This document shows positions 9,392 to 18,314 of a stretch of DNA of 64,000 nt, one piece after another. The notes below the pieces were generated by a model. That model searched no databases. It was not told the origin of the DNA and saw nothing but the letters and a program-made list of their open reading frames with translations. The translations under genes were made by a program, and so were the position numbers. Source of the stretch: JADJRH01 sp046351455 (lineage in GTDB: Bacteria > Myxococcota_A > Polyangia > Polyangiales > Polyangiaceae). Position 1 is the first letter of the stretch. Each line of letters opens with the position of its first letter. The DNA lies in assembly GCA_046351455.1 (NCBI GenBank), contig JAXLYM010000012.1, forward strand, positions 1-64,000, in the 5' to 3' direction.

Positions 9392-9412
9392 GCGGTCATG
9401 ACCGCGTCATGG
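9392..9412 (+). promoter_or_regulatory. Candidate shared regulatory motif, copy 2
   Basis: This is the second copy of the GCGGTCATG-N5-GTCATGG motif. It lies in the gap between the lipoprotein gene and the caspase-like gene, 34 bases before the latter's chosen start. If the protease instead starts at 9398, the motif would overlap its first codons. Confidence 0.35.
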
Positions 9413-9445
9413 ACAGGACGGCAAATCCGGGTGATCGTGGACGCC

Positions 9446-10909
9446 ATGAATCGCAACTACGCATTGCTCATCGGTGTGCACGCTTATCGCAACTACGATC
9501 CTTCGGGCGCCGCGGACGTGCCGGGGGCAGGGCGGGACGCGATCTCCTGGGTTCGAGCCTGCCTGTCCATGGGGTTCGCGCCGGAGAACATCCGCGTCCT
9601 CACCTCCCCCCCGATCGCGCCGGAGGAGATCGGCCCGGGGGCCGCGAAATCCACCTTCGGCGACGCCACGCGCGCGGGCATCGTGGACGGCCTCACGTGG
9701 CTGTCCACGGCGCTCGACGGAGCCGCCCCGGCGTCCGGGCTCCTGACCTTCTCGGGCCACGGGGACGAGGGCGAAGACGGGTTTCCGATCCTCTGCCCGT
9801 CCGACACGACTCCCACGCTCGAAGAGGTCATCGACCTCGGCTCTCTGCGGGCGGAGGCCTCCGTCGCGACGAGAGAGGGCCTCACGATCCTCCTCGACTG
9901 TTGCCACGCCGAGGCCGGACGGAGCGCCTCCGAGAGCCTGCGCACGCGCCTCCGCGCGAAGAGCGCCGGACGATCGACTCCCCACGTCGCCCGGGCGCGC
10001 ACCATCGCCGCGTGCGGCCGCGATCAGTCCTCCTTCTCCGCGCGGTTCCTCGGCGAAGAGATGGGCGCCTTCACGTGGGCCGCGGCGTCGGCGTTGGGTC
10101 AATGGCAGACCGTCGTCGAAGACGGCGTCGCGAGGCTCGACGTCGCGTACGGCGATGTCCTGTCGCGCGCGCGCTCCCTCTTGTCGGCGCTGTCGTTCGA
10201 GCAGACGCCCGTGCTCTCGGGGCCGGCGGGCGTCGCGGATCTGGCGTTCCTGCACCCGGGCGACTCGGGCCGACGCGGCGAGACGAGCCGCGCGCCGACC
10301 GCGAATCGAAGCGGGCACCAGCTCGACGGCGGCGAGATCCCGGCCGGAGAATACATCGAGTACGTCGTCGAGGCCCTCATCGACAAGGTGACGAGCACCG
10401 TCGGCTACATCTACGTCACGACCACGCAGACGACGAGGCAGCTCCCGATGATCGGGAACACCCAGATGCGCCCCGGCACCGAGTACTGGGCCCTCTACAG
10501 CCCCTCCAGCGACGTGGGCGGCGTCTACCGCTGGTGGTCCGAAAACTACGCCTCGATCTCGGAGCTCCGGTTCTCGGCGGTGGAGCCGAGGAACACCAAT
10601 GTGCGCTACACGCCTCAATACCCGTGCTTCACGGCGAGCGAGGCGACCGAGTGGCGCTCGAACGCCACCTCCGTGCCGGCCGACGCGTTCGTGTTCTCCA
10701 GCCCGAGCACCGCCTCGTCGACGAACCTGCGCGGCGTCGCCCTCCAGTTCCAGAACGGCGCTCCTCTGCAGTGGTGGTGGCTCCAGAAAGCGTCGGGGAG
10801 CCTCACGTCGCAGGACCTCACCGCGGTCTCCCTCGTGCCGCAGAGCAAGGATCCCCCGAGCGCCGACTACTACGCTCCGTCCGTCCTCGCCTGGTTCGAC
10901 CCGGGCTGA
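9446..10909 (+). CDS. Caspase-like (peptidase C14) protein with an unassigned C-terminal domain
   Basis: The protein has 487 residues from the ATG at 9446. An alternative start at 9398 adds 16 residues; neither has a strong ribosome site. Residues 1-270 form a C14 caspase/metacaspase domain. It opens with NYALLIGVHAYRNY, the catalytic His is in TFSGHGDEGE (His105), and the Cys is in LLDCCHAEAG (Cys153). Residues about 300-487 form a Tyr/Trp/Ser-rich region with no family I recognise (GYIYVTTTQTTRQLPM, EYWALYSPSSDVGG). There is no signal peptide. Bacterial caspases act in regulated proteolysis and in some defence systems. No obvious sensor partner is adjacent. Confidence 0.85.
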   Translation: MNRNYALLIGVHAYRNYDPSGAADVPGAGRDAISWVRACLSMGFAPENIRVLTSPPIAPEEIGPGAAKSTFGDATRAGIVDGLTWLSTALDGAAPASGLLTFSGHGDEGEDGFPILCPSDTTPTLEEVIDLGSLRAEASVATREGLTILLDCCHAEAGRSASESLRTRLRAKSAGRSTPHVARARTIAACGRDQSSFSARFLGEEMGAFTWAAASALGQWQTVVEDGVARLDVAYGDVLSRARSLLSALSFEQTPVLSGPAGVADLAFLHPGDSGRRGETSRAPTANRSGHQLDGGEIPAGEYIEYVVEALIDKVTSTVGYIYVTTTQTTRQLPMIGNTQMRPGTEYWALYSPSSDVGGVYRWWSENYASISELRFSAVEPRNTNVRYTPQYPCFTASEATEWRSNATSVPADAFVFSSPSTASSTNLRGVALQFQNGAPLQWWWLQKASGSLTSQDLTAVSLVPQSKDPPSADYYAPSVLAWFDPG

Positions 10910-10924
10910 CTGCCCTCTTCGACT

Positions 10925-11845
10925 TCAGGCCTCGACGATCTTCACGCGCTCGGTGCCGAGCCGGAGCTGCCGGGCGCCCCGCCGCCGCTCGATCACGCCG
11001 GCCCCGCCCTGCAGGCCGAGCGCGGTGAACGCCTTGCGGATCCGGTAAATCTCCACGTTCAGGTGCATCTCGTCGAGCCGGAGCGCCCGCATGAGATCGT
11101 CGATCGTCACCCAGCCGCGCTGCGCCTCGACGAGCGCGCCGTCCCTGTCGCGCACGCGGATCCGCGCGATCGTGAGCAGCGTGTAATGGTGCGCGCGCGG
11201 CGCCAGCACGTGCACGCCCGCGGGGCCCCGCACGGTCACCTCGACCTGCTCCTCGTCGCGGCTCACGCGGAGCTCGATCTCCGTCTCGGCCATGCCCTTC
11301 TTGAATACGTTCTGATCCGCTTCGGCGGTGCTCGCGCTCCCGGCCGGCAAATGCAGCATGTACGCGACCCCGGCGAGCGTCACCACCTCTCCGTCGCGGG
11401 CGTCCCGGGCCTGTCCTTCGACCTCCAGGATCCATTTGCCGGCGCTCTCCAGCAAGCTCACGAGGGGCCTCTCGGGGGACGGGAGCGCGAGCACGCCGCC
11501 TTCGGGCGTGATCGTGGCCTCGTCTTCGAGCCTCCGGGCCATCGCGGTCGGCGGGGACGCGTCGACGAGCTCCCACCCGGCCTCGGCGCTGCCGAACCCC
11601 AACTGGCACCCTGCGGGGAGAGCGCGCGTGCCGCCCGCCGGGAGGCGCTCCCCGTCCACGAACGTGCCATTGCTGCTGCCGAGATCGCGCACCGTCCACG
11701 CGCCGTCGGAGAACTGGAGCCGCGCGTGCTCGCGGGACACGAGCGATCCGTCGACGCGCAGCGTGCACGCGGGGGAGCGCCCCACGAGGCAATGCGCCGC
11801 GAGCGCCACGACCGCCCCTCCATCGCGCCTTCGAAGAATGGCCAT
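10925..11845 (-). CDS. FHA-domain protein with C-terminal winged-helix region
   Basis: This is a 306-residue cytoplasmic protein. The N-terminal FHA domain has the phosphothreonine-binding signature GRSPACTLRVDGSLVSREHA, followed by LGSSNGTFVDGERL. The last 70 residues (GWVTIDDLMRALRL, NVEIYRIRKAFTALG) resemble an OmpR-type winged helix. The protein may therefore be a transcription factor read out by Ser/Thr phosphorylation. It lies 63 bases upstream of the kinase-PEGA-FGE gene on the same strand, and that kinase is a likely partner. Confidence 0.82.
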   Translation of the reverse strand: MAILRRRDGGAVVALAAHCLVGRSPACTLRVDGSLVSREHARLQFSDGAWTVRDLGSSNGTFVDGERLPAGGTRALPAGCQLGFGSAEAGWELVDASPPTAMARRLEDEATITPEGGVLALPSPERPLVSLLESAGKWILEVEGQARDARDGEVVTLAGVAYMLHLPAGSASTAEADQNVFKKGMAETEIELRVSRDEEQVEVTVRGPAGVHVLAPRAHHYTLLTIARIRVRDRDGALVEAQRGWVTIDDLMRALRLDEMHLNVEIYRIRKAFTALGLQGGAGVIERRRGARQLRLGTERVKIVEA

Positions 11846-11908
11846 GAAGCCGCCACCTCAATCACAACGGCGATAAAAGGCAAGCGGAGAATGAGCGGCC
11901 CTCCCCCG

Positions 11909-14377
11909 TCACAGACTGCGCACGACCCGCAATCCAATGGCGCTGCGGCCTTCGCCGGGGCGCAGCACGAAGCGCGCGGCCGCTCGACAATGATTCGGCA
12001 CGCTGCTCCAGGCGCCGCCGCGCACGGCTCGATAAGCCTCCTCCTCGGAGGACGCCTGTTCGATCACGAGCCGTCCACCCCGGATCGGCGGCCCCTCCAG
12101 CGTCCACGAGTTGCAGCAGAAATCGCGGCTGTTCCCGGCGCCGCCCCGCAATCCATGAGGGCTCTCGTCCTCGGGATAGGCGTCCACGTCGACGCGGCCC
12201 GCCTCGCCCGGATGGCTCGCCAGCACGCAGGCCCACGTGGCGTCGAAGAAGTCGCCCCACGGATAGAACCGCCCGTCCACCCCGCGCGCGGCCTTCTCGC
12301 GCTCCAGCTCGTGCGGGAGGCGGTACGGTCGGCCCGTGCGCGCCGCGTACCATCTTGTATACGCCACGGCGGCGCGCCAGCTCATCAGCACCGCGGGGCC
12401 GCGCGGCGACCACACCTGCGCGCTGTCCTGCTCTTTGAGGCGGAATCGGCCGTCCGGCGAGCGCGCGTACGAGAGCTCGTGGTCCGACGGGTCCACGGTG
12501 CCCCGGTTGGCCCGCGGACACGCCGCGAGCGCCTCGTCCTCCCGGCCCCGCGCGACGAGGTCGTTCAGGAACGCGAGGTACTCCTCGTTGGTCACCGGGA
12601 AGCGGCCGATCGCGAATCCGTCGATCCACACCCGCGTCGCAGGCAAACTGTCCGGCGCGTCCGGATCACCGCCTGTCCAGGACCATCCGGCGGGCACGAT
12701 CACCTCGTTTTCCAGCACCTCGTCGGCCCGCGGCAAGGGCACGGCGGACGGCCCGCGGCCCCCCGGCGGACGGCCGTCCCACCGCTCGCCGCGCTCGATG
12801 AGCGCCGGATAGACCACCTCCGCGCGGCCCGGCGCCGAGATGCGGAGTCGATACGACCCCTTGTCCAGCGCGAGATCGACGATCGGAGTCGGCCCGATCT
12901 CCCCGATCGCGACCGGCGTGAGCCGCCGTCTTCGGAGCTCGTACCGCTCCAGGATCACCCGCGCTCCCGGCGGATCCGTCACCAGCGACAGCGCGCCTTT
13001 GCCGCTCAGAAAAGCCGCGTGGCGCCCTCGATCGCGCGCGCGGAGGAGCACCTCGAAGCGGGCGGCCTCCTCGGGACGCCGGCCGCGCTCCGCCTGCGCG
13101 AGCTTGTCGCGGTAATGGTCCGCGAGCGCCGCGTGCGCCTCCGGCAGATCCGGATCGATCGCGAGCGCCCCGTGAACGGCCTCGATCCACGTCGCCTCGC
13201 CGAGCGCCGCCTCGCGATCGAGCCGCGCGGCCTCGTCTTCCAGCGCCCAGCCCGGCACCTTGATCTCCACCGGATCGAACGGCTTCACCGAGGACAGCGC
13301 CGCCGCCGCCTGCGCCCGGAGCCCCTCGGCGCGCGCCCGCAGAGAGGCTATCTCGGGCGCGTGCGACAGGGCCTCTGCGAGCTTCCGGAGCGCCATCTCC
13401 CGCCGCCGCGCGCCGCTCAAGAAGGCCTCGATTTCGGCCGCGATCTCCCCGGCGTGCGCGTACCTCTCGGCGGGCTCGCGGGCCATCGCGCGCGCGCAGA
13501 TCGACGCGAGCTCCGCGGGCGCGTCCAGCTCGTCGAGGGGCGGCGCGCCCTCCTGAATACGGCTCCAGATCTCCTGTGCGCTCCCCTCGAACGGCGGCCG
13601 GCCCGCGAGCAGGTGATGGAGAATGGCCCCCAAGGCGTACACGTCCGCGGGCGGCCCGAGGACGCGGAGATCCCCGCGCGCCTGCTCCGGCGGCATGTAC
13701 GCGAGCGTCCCCACGACGTCGCCGTCGCGGGTCAATCCGCCTTCGGCGAGCGCCTCTTCCGCGGGGATCCGGGGCGAAACGTCGGGCTCGTCGTCCGGCC
13801 CCACGCGCCGCGCGATGCCCCAGTCCATCACCATGACCTCGCCGAACGCGCCGATCATGATGTTCTCGGGCTTCAAATCCCGGTGGATCACGCCGCGGCT
13901 GTGGGCGTAGGCCATGGCCTCGCAGACGCGCGCGAACACCTCGACGAGGCGCCTCTGCCGGACCGCCATGTCCGCGCCCTCTCGGCCGAAGACGTCGCTC
14001 GCCACGTCGCGCAGCGTGCGGCCGCGCACCTCCGGCATGGTGAACCACAGCCGCCCGTCCGCGAGCTCGCCGTGATCGTGAATCGCGATGATCCCCGGGT
14101 GGAGCAGGCCCGCGGTGAGCCTCACCTCGGCGAGGAACCGCCGTCGCAGCCGCGGCGCCGCGCCGACATCGGGCCGGAGGATCTTCATCGCCACCACGCG
14201 CCCGAGGTGCGAATCGAAGACGCGCCGCACCTCCCCGAATCCGCCGCTGCCGAGCAGGCAGATATCCTGATAACGCTCCGGCAGCGCGACGGCGGACGGC
14301 TCGCTCGGCGCCTCGGGACCGCGGAGCGTCTCCTCGCCCGCGAACGTCGGCCGGAGGTCGAGGAGCAGCGATTTCAA
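11909..14377 (-). CDS. Ser/Thr protein kinase - PEGA - FGE/sulfatase-modifying domain protein
   Basis: The protein has 822 residues from a TTG start at 14377 that overlaps the stop of the upstream cytochrome gene (TTGA), which suggests translational coupling. Kinase domain: the Gly loop is GSGGFGEV, the Lys is in VVAMKIL, the catalytic loop is VIHRDLKPEN, and the metal motif is DWG instead of DFG. A helical, TPR-like region follows. Next comes a PEGA domain (SLVTDPPGARVILERY) and then an FGE/SUMF1-like domain (WIDGFAIGRFPVTNEEYLAF ... YRAVRGGAW). There is no membrane helix. The arrangement is common in myxobacterial kinases. Its substrate is unknown; the adjacent FHA protein is a natural candidate. 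Confidence 0.9.
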   Translation of the reverse strand: MKSLLLDLRPTFAGEETLRGPEAPSEPSAVALPERYQDICLLGSGGFGEVRRVFDSHLGRVVAMKILRPDVGAAPRLRRRFLAEVRLTAGLLHPGIIAIHDHGELADGRLWFTMPEVRGRTLRDVASDVFGREGADMAVRQRRLVEVFARVCEAMAYAHSRGVIHRDLKPENIMIGAFGEVMVMDWGIARRVGPDDEPDVSPRIPAEEALAEGGLTRDGDVVGTLAYMPPEQARGDLRVLGPPADVYALGAILHHLLAGRPPFEGSAQEIWSRIQEGAPPLDELDAPAELASICARAMAREPAERYAHAGEIAAEIEAFLSGARRREMALRKLAEALSHAPEIASLRARAEGLRAQAAAALSSVKPFDPVEIKVPGWALEDEAARLDREAALGEATWIEAVHGALAIDPDLPEAHAALADHYRDKLAQAERGRRPEEAARFEVLLRARDRGRHAAFLSGKGALSLVTDPPGARVILERYELRRRRLTPVAIGEIGPTPIVDLALDKGSYRLRISAPGRAEVVYPALIERGERWDGRPPGGRGPSAVPLPRADEVLENEVIVPAGWSWTGGDPDAPDSLPATRVWIDGFAIGRFPVTNEEYLAFLNDLVARGREDEALAACPRANRGTVDPSDHELSYARSPDGRFRLKEQDSAQVWSPRGPAVLMSWRAAVAYTRWYAARTGRPYRLPHELEREKAARGVDGRFYPWGDFFDATWACVLASHPGEAGRVDVDAYPEDESPHGLRGGAGNSRDFCCNSWTLEGPPIRGGRLVIEQASSEEEAYRAVRGGAWSSVPNHCRAAARFVLRPGEGRSAIGLRVVRSL

Positions 14378-15777
14378 TGCTTCTTCGGCTCGGCGAGGCT
14401 CATCTGGAGGAACCGGATCAGCGCCTTTCGCTCGGCCGCGGACAGCTCGAATTTCTGGCCCCCTTTGTCCTTCACGGCCTCGTGCTCGCCGAGCGCGTTC
14501 AGCGTGTCCACCACGGACTCCAGCGTGGGCCGCGAGCGGTCCTTGAAATAAGGCCCCTTCCCCGCGAGCGCGCGCAGCGTCGGAGCGTCGAGCGGCGTGA
14601 GCTCCGGCGGCTGGAGCACGCCATAGAGCGGCGGCGCGTGGCACCGCGTGCACCCCTTGTTCACCAGCACGTCGAAGCCGGAGAGCTCCTCTTCGGACAG
14701 GGCCTTTTCGTCCCCGCGGACGAACCGATCCATGGGAGATCCGGCCGCCCCGAACAGCGCCTTTTGCGCGGTGTTCAACGCGGACAGCCGGTCGTCGCGC
14801 GGCGCCGTGAGGACGCTCGTCGGCTCGTCGATCCCGCCCATCTTCGGAAGCGATTTGTCGCGCGCGGACACGGCCGGCGGATAAGGCACCCACAAGTCCG
14901 AAGAGGGCCCGAGCGCGCGCCGCACGTTCGCCCCGAGCGTGCCCGTCGTCACGATGAGCGCCGCGCGCCCCTTGATCTCGCCGTCTTTCTCGGCGGCCTT
15001 GAGCGCCTTTCGGAGCGACGCGATCGCCGCCTGCACCTGGTTCGAGACGGCCGTCATGTCCTTGTCGACCGACGCGAACGCCTGATTGTGCATCGTGAGC
15101 CCCTCGATGACGTCCACGAGCCCGAGCGCGTCGGCGATGCGGGCGCTCGGCCGGCGAGGCTGCCCGGGCCGCGCCCCCGCGAGCACCTCCCCCAGAGAAT
15201 ACACCGTCCGCGGCAACAAGAATGGCACTCTGGCCTGCCGCGCGCGCTCCTTCTGGTACGACGCCGAGATCTGCGCGAGCGCGCTCTTCACCTTGGCGGC
15301 GGCCGTCCCGGAATACGTTGGCTCCCCGGCCGAGATCTCCCTGTCGAGATCGCCGAGGGCCCCTCCGGAGTCGCTCTCCTTGGGCCCGTACAGCTCCTCT
15401 GCCACCTTGCCGCGGTCGCGGAAGAAGGGCTCTCCACACGCCATCGCGCGCCGAAACGCGAGGTAATTCCCGAAATCCGAGGGCGCCGCGACCACCTTCG
15501 CGAGCGCCGCCTGCGCGGCCTTCGCGGTCTCGATCGGGATCATCTCGTAGTGCGAGAGCGGCTGTTCGACAGGCGCCCCGCCGCTCGGAGGAGCCGCGCT
15601 GTTCCCGGATTTTTTGGGGTCACCAGTCGCCGGAGCTCCGCTGGCCGCCGAGGCCCCGCTCGCGCCGCTCCCGTTCCCGCACCCGCAGAGCCCGCACATC
15701 GCCGCGCACACCGCGAGCCCGAAGGCCTGTCCGAACAGGCCTCGTCCACGCGCGTGCGTCCGCCTTCTTTCGCGCAT
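14374..15777 (-). CDS. Exported cytochrome c peroxidase-like protein with a single heme motif
   Basis: This is a 467-residue lipoprotein with lipobox-like GLCGC and a Gly/Ser/Ala/Pro linker. The C-terminal third is a cytochrome domain of the CcpA/MauG type. The only CxxCH is in NKGCTRCHAPP near residue 374, and it is followed by YFKDRSRPTLESVVDTLNALG, which matches the second-heme half of di-heme peroxidases. The N-terminal half has no CxxCH, so the usual high-potential heme is absent. The role could be electron transfer or sensing. The gene overlaps the kinase gene downstream by four bases, an unusual pairing. Confidence 0.78.
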   Translation of the reverse strand: MRERRRTHARGRGLFGQAFGLAVCAAMCGLCGCGNGSGASGASAASGAPATGDPKKSGNSAAPPSGGAPVEQPLSHYEMIPIETAKAAQAALAKVVAAPSDFGNYLAFRRAMACGEPFFRDRGKVAEELYGPKESDSGGALGDLDREISAGEPTYSGTAAAKVKSALAQISASYQKERARQARVPFLLPRTVYSLGEVLAGARPGQPRRPSARIADALGLVDVIEGLTMHNQAFASVDKDMTAVSNQVQAAIASLRKALKAAEKDGEIKGRAALIVTTGTLGANVRRALGPSSDLWVPYPPAVSARDKSLPKMGGIDEPTSVLTAPRDDRLSALNTAQKALFGAAGSPMDRFVRGDEKALSEEELSGFDVLVNKGCTRCHAPPLYGVLQPPELTPLDAPTLRALAGKGPYFKDRSRPTLESVVDTLNALGEHEAVKDKGGQKFELSAAERKALIRFLQMSLAEPKKH

Positions 15778-15807
15778 TTTCCTTGAAGAGAAGCCCCGTC
15801 GCGAGGC

Positions 15808-18225
15808 CTAGAGAGTCTTCGCCGGGGGAGGCGCCGCCGGCCCGTCCGTCCCCTTCCCGCTCGTCGCAGGAGGAGCTTTCACGTCGATCTTGGGCGCCAA
15901 AGGTGCCTTGTCCGTCGCAGGTACCTTGTCCGCCGCAGGGGCCTTGTCCGTCGAAGGCGCCTTGTCCGTCGAAGGCGCCTTGTCTGCCGCAGGGGCCTTG
16001 TCTGCCGCAGGGGCCTTGTCCGCTGCAGGGGCCTTGTTGACCGAAGGGGTCTTGTCCGTCGCGGGCGCCTTGTCCGGCACGTCCGCGTCGTCGTCGCCCT
16101 TGCTGTCCACGGCGGACGTCGCGGGGGCCGCGGAGGCCACGGCCACCTCGGATTTGTCCTTGTCGTCGCCCTTCTCGATCGGCACCGGCGCGTGCCCGGC
16201 CGGCACGTACACCACGATGCGCTCCCCGGCCACGATCGGGCTCGTCCGCGCGCGCTGGTTGATGCGCTCCAGCATGCCGACGGAGAGGCCGTATTTCTTC
16301 GCGAGGCCCGCCCAGGTGTCGCCGTCCTTGGCCGTGACGAACACCCGCTCTCGGCCCTTCTGCCCCTCGAAATACGCGAAGAACTCGGGCGATCCCACGG
16401 TCAGGATCCGCGCGTCCTTCTCCTCCAGCGCGACCACGCCGGCGAGCACCTGCTTGTCGCCGACATAGGCCTGCAGCGTCATCCCGTCGTGCAGCTTCGC
16501 GCTCGCGTCGAGGATGTTCCAGCGCGAGAGGTCGTCCGACGTCGCGCCGAGCACCGCCGCGATCTCCGGCAGCGTGTCCCCGGCGACGACGCGGTAGAAT
16601 ACGCGCCGTTTCCCGGGCGTCGCGAACGACTGCGCCGGCACCACCACGAGCGGCTTCTGGCCCGACGCGCTCGTCGTCCCCTGCGCGAGCACCGCCGCCC
16701 CCGCCGCGCCCGCAGGCACGAAGATGACCGTCCCGGGCCGGAACGACTCCCCGCTTCGAAGGCCGTTGAGCGACGCGAGCGTGCTCTTCGTCGTCTTCAT
16801 CTGCGCCGCGATGTCCTCGATCGACTCCCCGAAGCGCACCGTGTACCGGAGCAGCTTCGGCTCGGCCTCGATCAGCTTCGGCAGCGCCTTCGCGGTCTTC
16901 TGTCCGGCGCTCTCGGGGACTCGAATGGTCCACTTCGGATCCACCGTGAGCCCGGGCGCGAGAGGCGGAGTCCGCCCCGCCAGGATCTGCGGATTGTACG
17001 CCTCCAGCGTGTCCACGGACACGCCCGCCGCCGTCGCCACCGATTGAATCGAGACCCCGGACTCGACCGACACCTTGTCGAACGTCACCGCCGGATCCAG
17101 CTCGATCTGGTCGCACCCGAACACGGCCTTGTTGCGCGCCACGATCGCGATCGCCGTGATCTTCGGCACGTAGAGCGCCGTCTCCAGCGGCACGCCGGCC
17201 TCCAGCTTCGACAGCTCCCAGAAGTCGTTGGTGTTGTACTTCTTGATGGCCGCGAGCAGCCCTCCATACCCCATGTTGTACGCGGCGAACGCGAGCTCCC
17301 AGGAGCCGAACCGCGTCTTCAAGTCCGACAGATACCGCGCCGCCGCGAGCGTGGAGCGCTCGGGATCGTGCCGCTCGTCAATCCACCGATCGACGTAGAG
17401 GCCGTAAATCCGGGCGCCCTCGGGCATGAACTGCCACAGTCCGGCCGCGCCCGCCGGCGAGTGGATCGTCGGCTCGAAGCCGCTCTCCACGAGCGACAGC
17501 CACAGGATGTCCTCGGGGACGTTCTGCTCCTTCAGCACGCGACGGATCGCGCCGCCGTAGCGCCCGCTCTTGCGGATCCACGTGGCCACCATCGATTTGC
17601 CGCGCGGGTCGTTCTTGTAGAACTCCAGATATCGAATCACGCGGGCGTCCCAGCGCACCGGGATGTCGGGCATGTCGAGCTGCTTGAGCCACGCGAGGTC
17701 TTTGGTGGTCGCCTTCGGCGCGGGCGTCGCGATCGCGGCGAGCTGGCCCTCCGGCGGGAGGCCCGTCGCGCTGACCTTCGGGCCCGGCGAACCGAGCAGC
17801 GGCGTGCCCTCGACTTGCCACGGCTCCCCCGCGTCCGGCGCGCTGCTCGGGAACAGGGCCTGATCGACCTGTCGCATCTGCGTGAGCTCGGTCGACTCGC
17901 GCACGTTCTTCTGCGCGGTGAGGCCCGCGATGATCCGGCGCGTCGCCTCGTCGGGCTCGCTCGGGTCGCCGGGCTTGCGCGCGGTCGCCTTCTTTCCGTT
18001 GCCCTTCTTGGGCGCGGGGGCCTTCGCGGCGCCGGGCTTGCCGCCGGGCTTGGCGGCTCCGGGCTTGGCCGCGGGCTTCGCAGCGGCGCCCGGTTTGGCC
18101 GCGGGCTTGGCGGAGGCGTGCGCGGCCGGCTTCGCCCCTCCCTTCGCCTGGGCCGACGACGACGGAGAGAGCGCAACCAGCCCCAACAAAGCGAGCACCG
18201 CACCTGCGGCAACACGAATCCGCAT
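15808..18225 (-). CDS. mltD: Membrane-bound lytic murein transglycosylase D (SLT plus LysM)
   Basis: The protein has 805 residues from the ATG at 18225; an upstream ATG at 18243 is less likely. A signal peptide is followed by a Lys/Ala/Pro-rich linker to about residue 90. The SLT domain has catalytic Glu247 in LSLVESGFEPTIHSPAGAAG, followed by GLWQFMP and AFAAYNMGYGG. LysM-like modules follow (YTVRFGESIEDIAAQMKTT, YRVVAGDTLPEIAAVLGA, VTAKDGDTWAGLAKKYGL). The enzyme cleaves glycan strands with formation of 1,6-anhydro ends. The C-terminus holds ten DKAPAA-type hexads. It lies 30 bases downstream of no same-strand gene start and precedes the cytochrome gene in the same direction. Confidence 0.92.
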   Translation of the reverse strand: MRIRVAAGAVLALLGLVALSPSSSAQAKGGAKPAAHASAKPAAKPGAAAKPAAKPGAAKPGGKPGAAKAPAPKKGNGKKATARKPGDPSEPDEATRRIIAGLTAQKNVRESTELTQMRQVDQALFPSSAPDAGEPWQVEGTPLLGSPGPKVSATGLPPEGQLAAIATPAPKATTKDLAWLKQLDMPDIPVRWDARVIRYLEFYKNDPRGKSMVATWIRKSGRYGGAIRRVLKEQNVPEDILWLSLVESGFEPTIHSPAGAAGLWQFMPEGARIYGLYVDRWIDERHDPERSTLAAARYLSDLKTRFGSWELAFAAYNMGYGGLLAAIKKYNTNDFWELSKLEAGVPLETALYVPKITAIAIVARNKAVFGCDQIELDPAVTFDKVSVESGVSIQSVATAAGVSVDTLEAYNPQILAGRTPPLAPGLTVDPKWTIRVPESAGQKTAKALPKLIEAEPKLLRYTVRFGESIEDIAAQMKTTKSTLASLNGLRSGESFRPGTVIFVPAGAAGAAVLAQGTTSASGQKPLVVVPAQSFATPGKRRVFYRVVAGDTLPEIAAVLGATSDDLSRWNILDASAKLHDGMTLQAYVGDKQVLAGVVALEEKDARILTVGSPEFFAYFEGQKGRERVFVTAKDGDTWAGLAKKYGLSVGMLERINQRARTSPIVAGERIVVYVPAGHAPVPIEKGDDKDKSEVAVASAAPATSAVDSKGDDDADVPDKAPATDKTPSVNKAPAADKAPAADKAPAADKAPSTDKAPSTDKAPAADKVPATDKAPLAPKIDVKAPPATSGKGTDGPAAPPPAKTL
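15896..16075 (-). repeat. Ten tandem 18-bp units encoding DKAP hexads in mltD
   Basis: Ten consecutive 18-base units on the minus strand follow the pattern GACAAGGCNCCTNNGNCN. They encode hexads such as DKAPAT, NKAPAA and DKAPST. The units differ mostly at codon-variable positions. The tail lies after the last LysM and is probably a flexible charged spacer. The core ACAAGGCACCT recurs in the repeat at 29749. Confidence 0.9.
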
Positions 18226-18314
18226 GATCGTGGCTCTTCGCACGACGCAAAGTCGCCGTCAAAGTTTCAGGGACCGCAGGGCCTGCACCGCGCGGCGCTT
18301 CGTTTTCGCTTCGA

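Noticed and set aside
11063..14551. A 1162-codon + strand open frame
   Set aside because: It is antisense to the FHA and kinase-PEGA-FGE genes, has a biased composition and no recognisable motifs.
15896..16075. Regular 18-base repeats as a CRISPR array
   Set aside because: The units are contiguous, in frame with mltD and encode hexads; there are no spacers and no cas genes.
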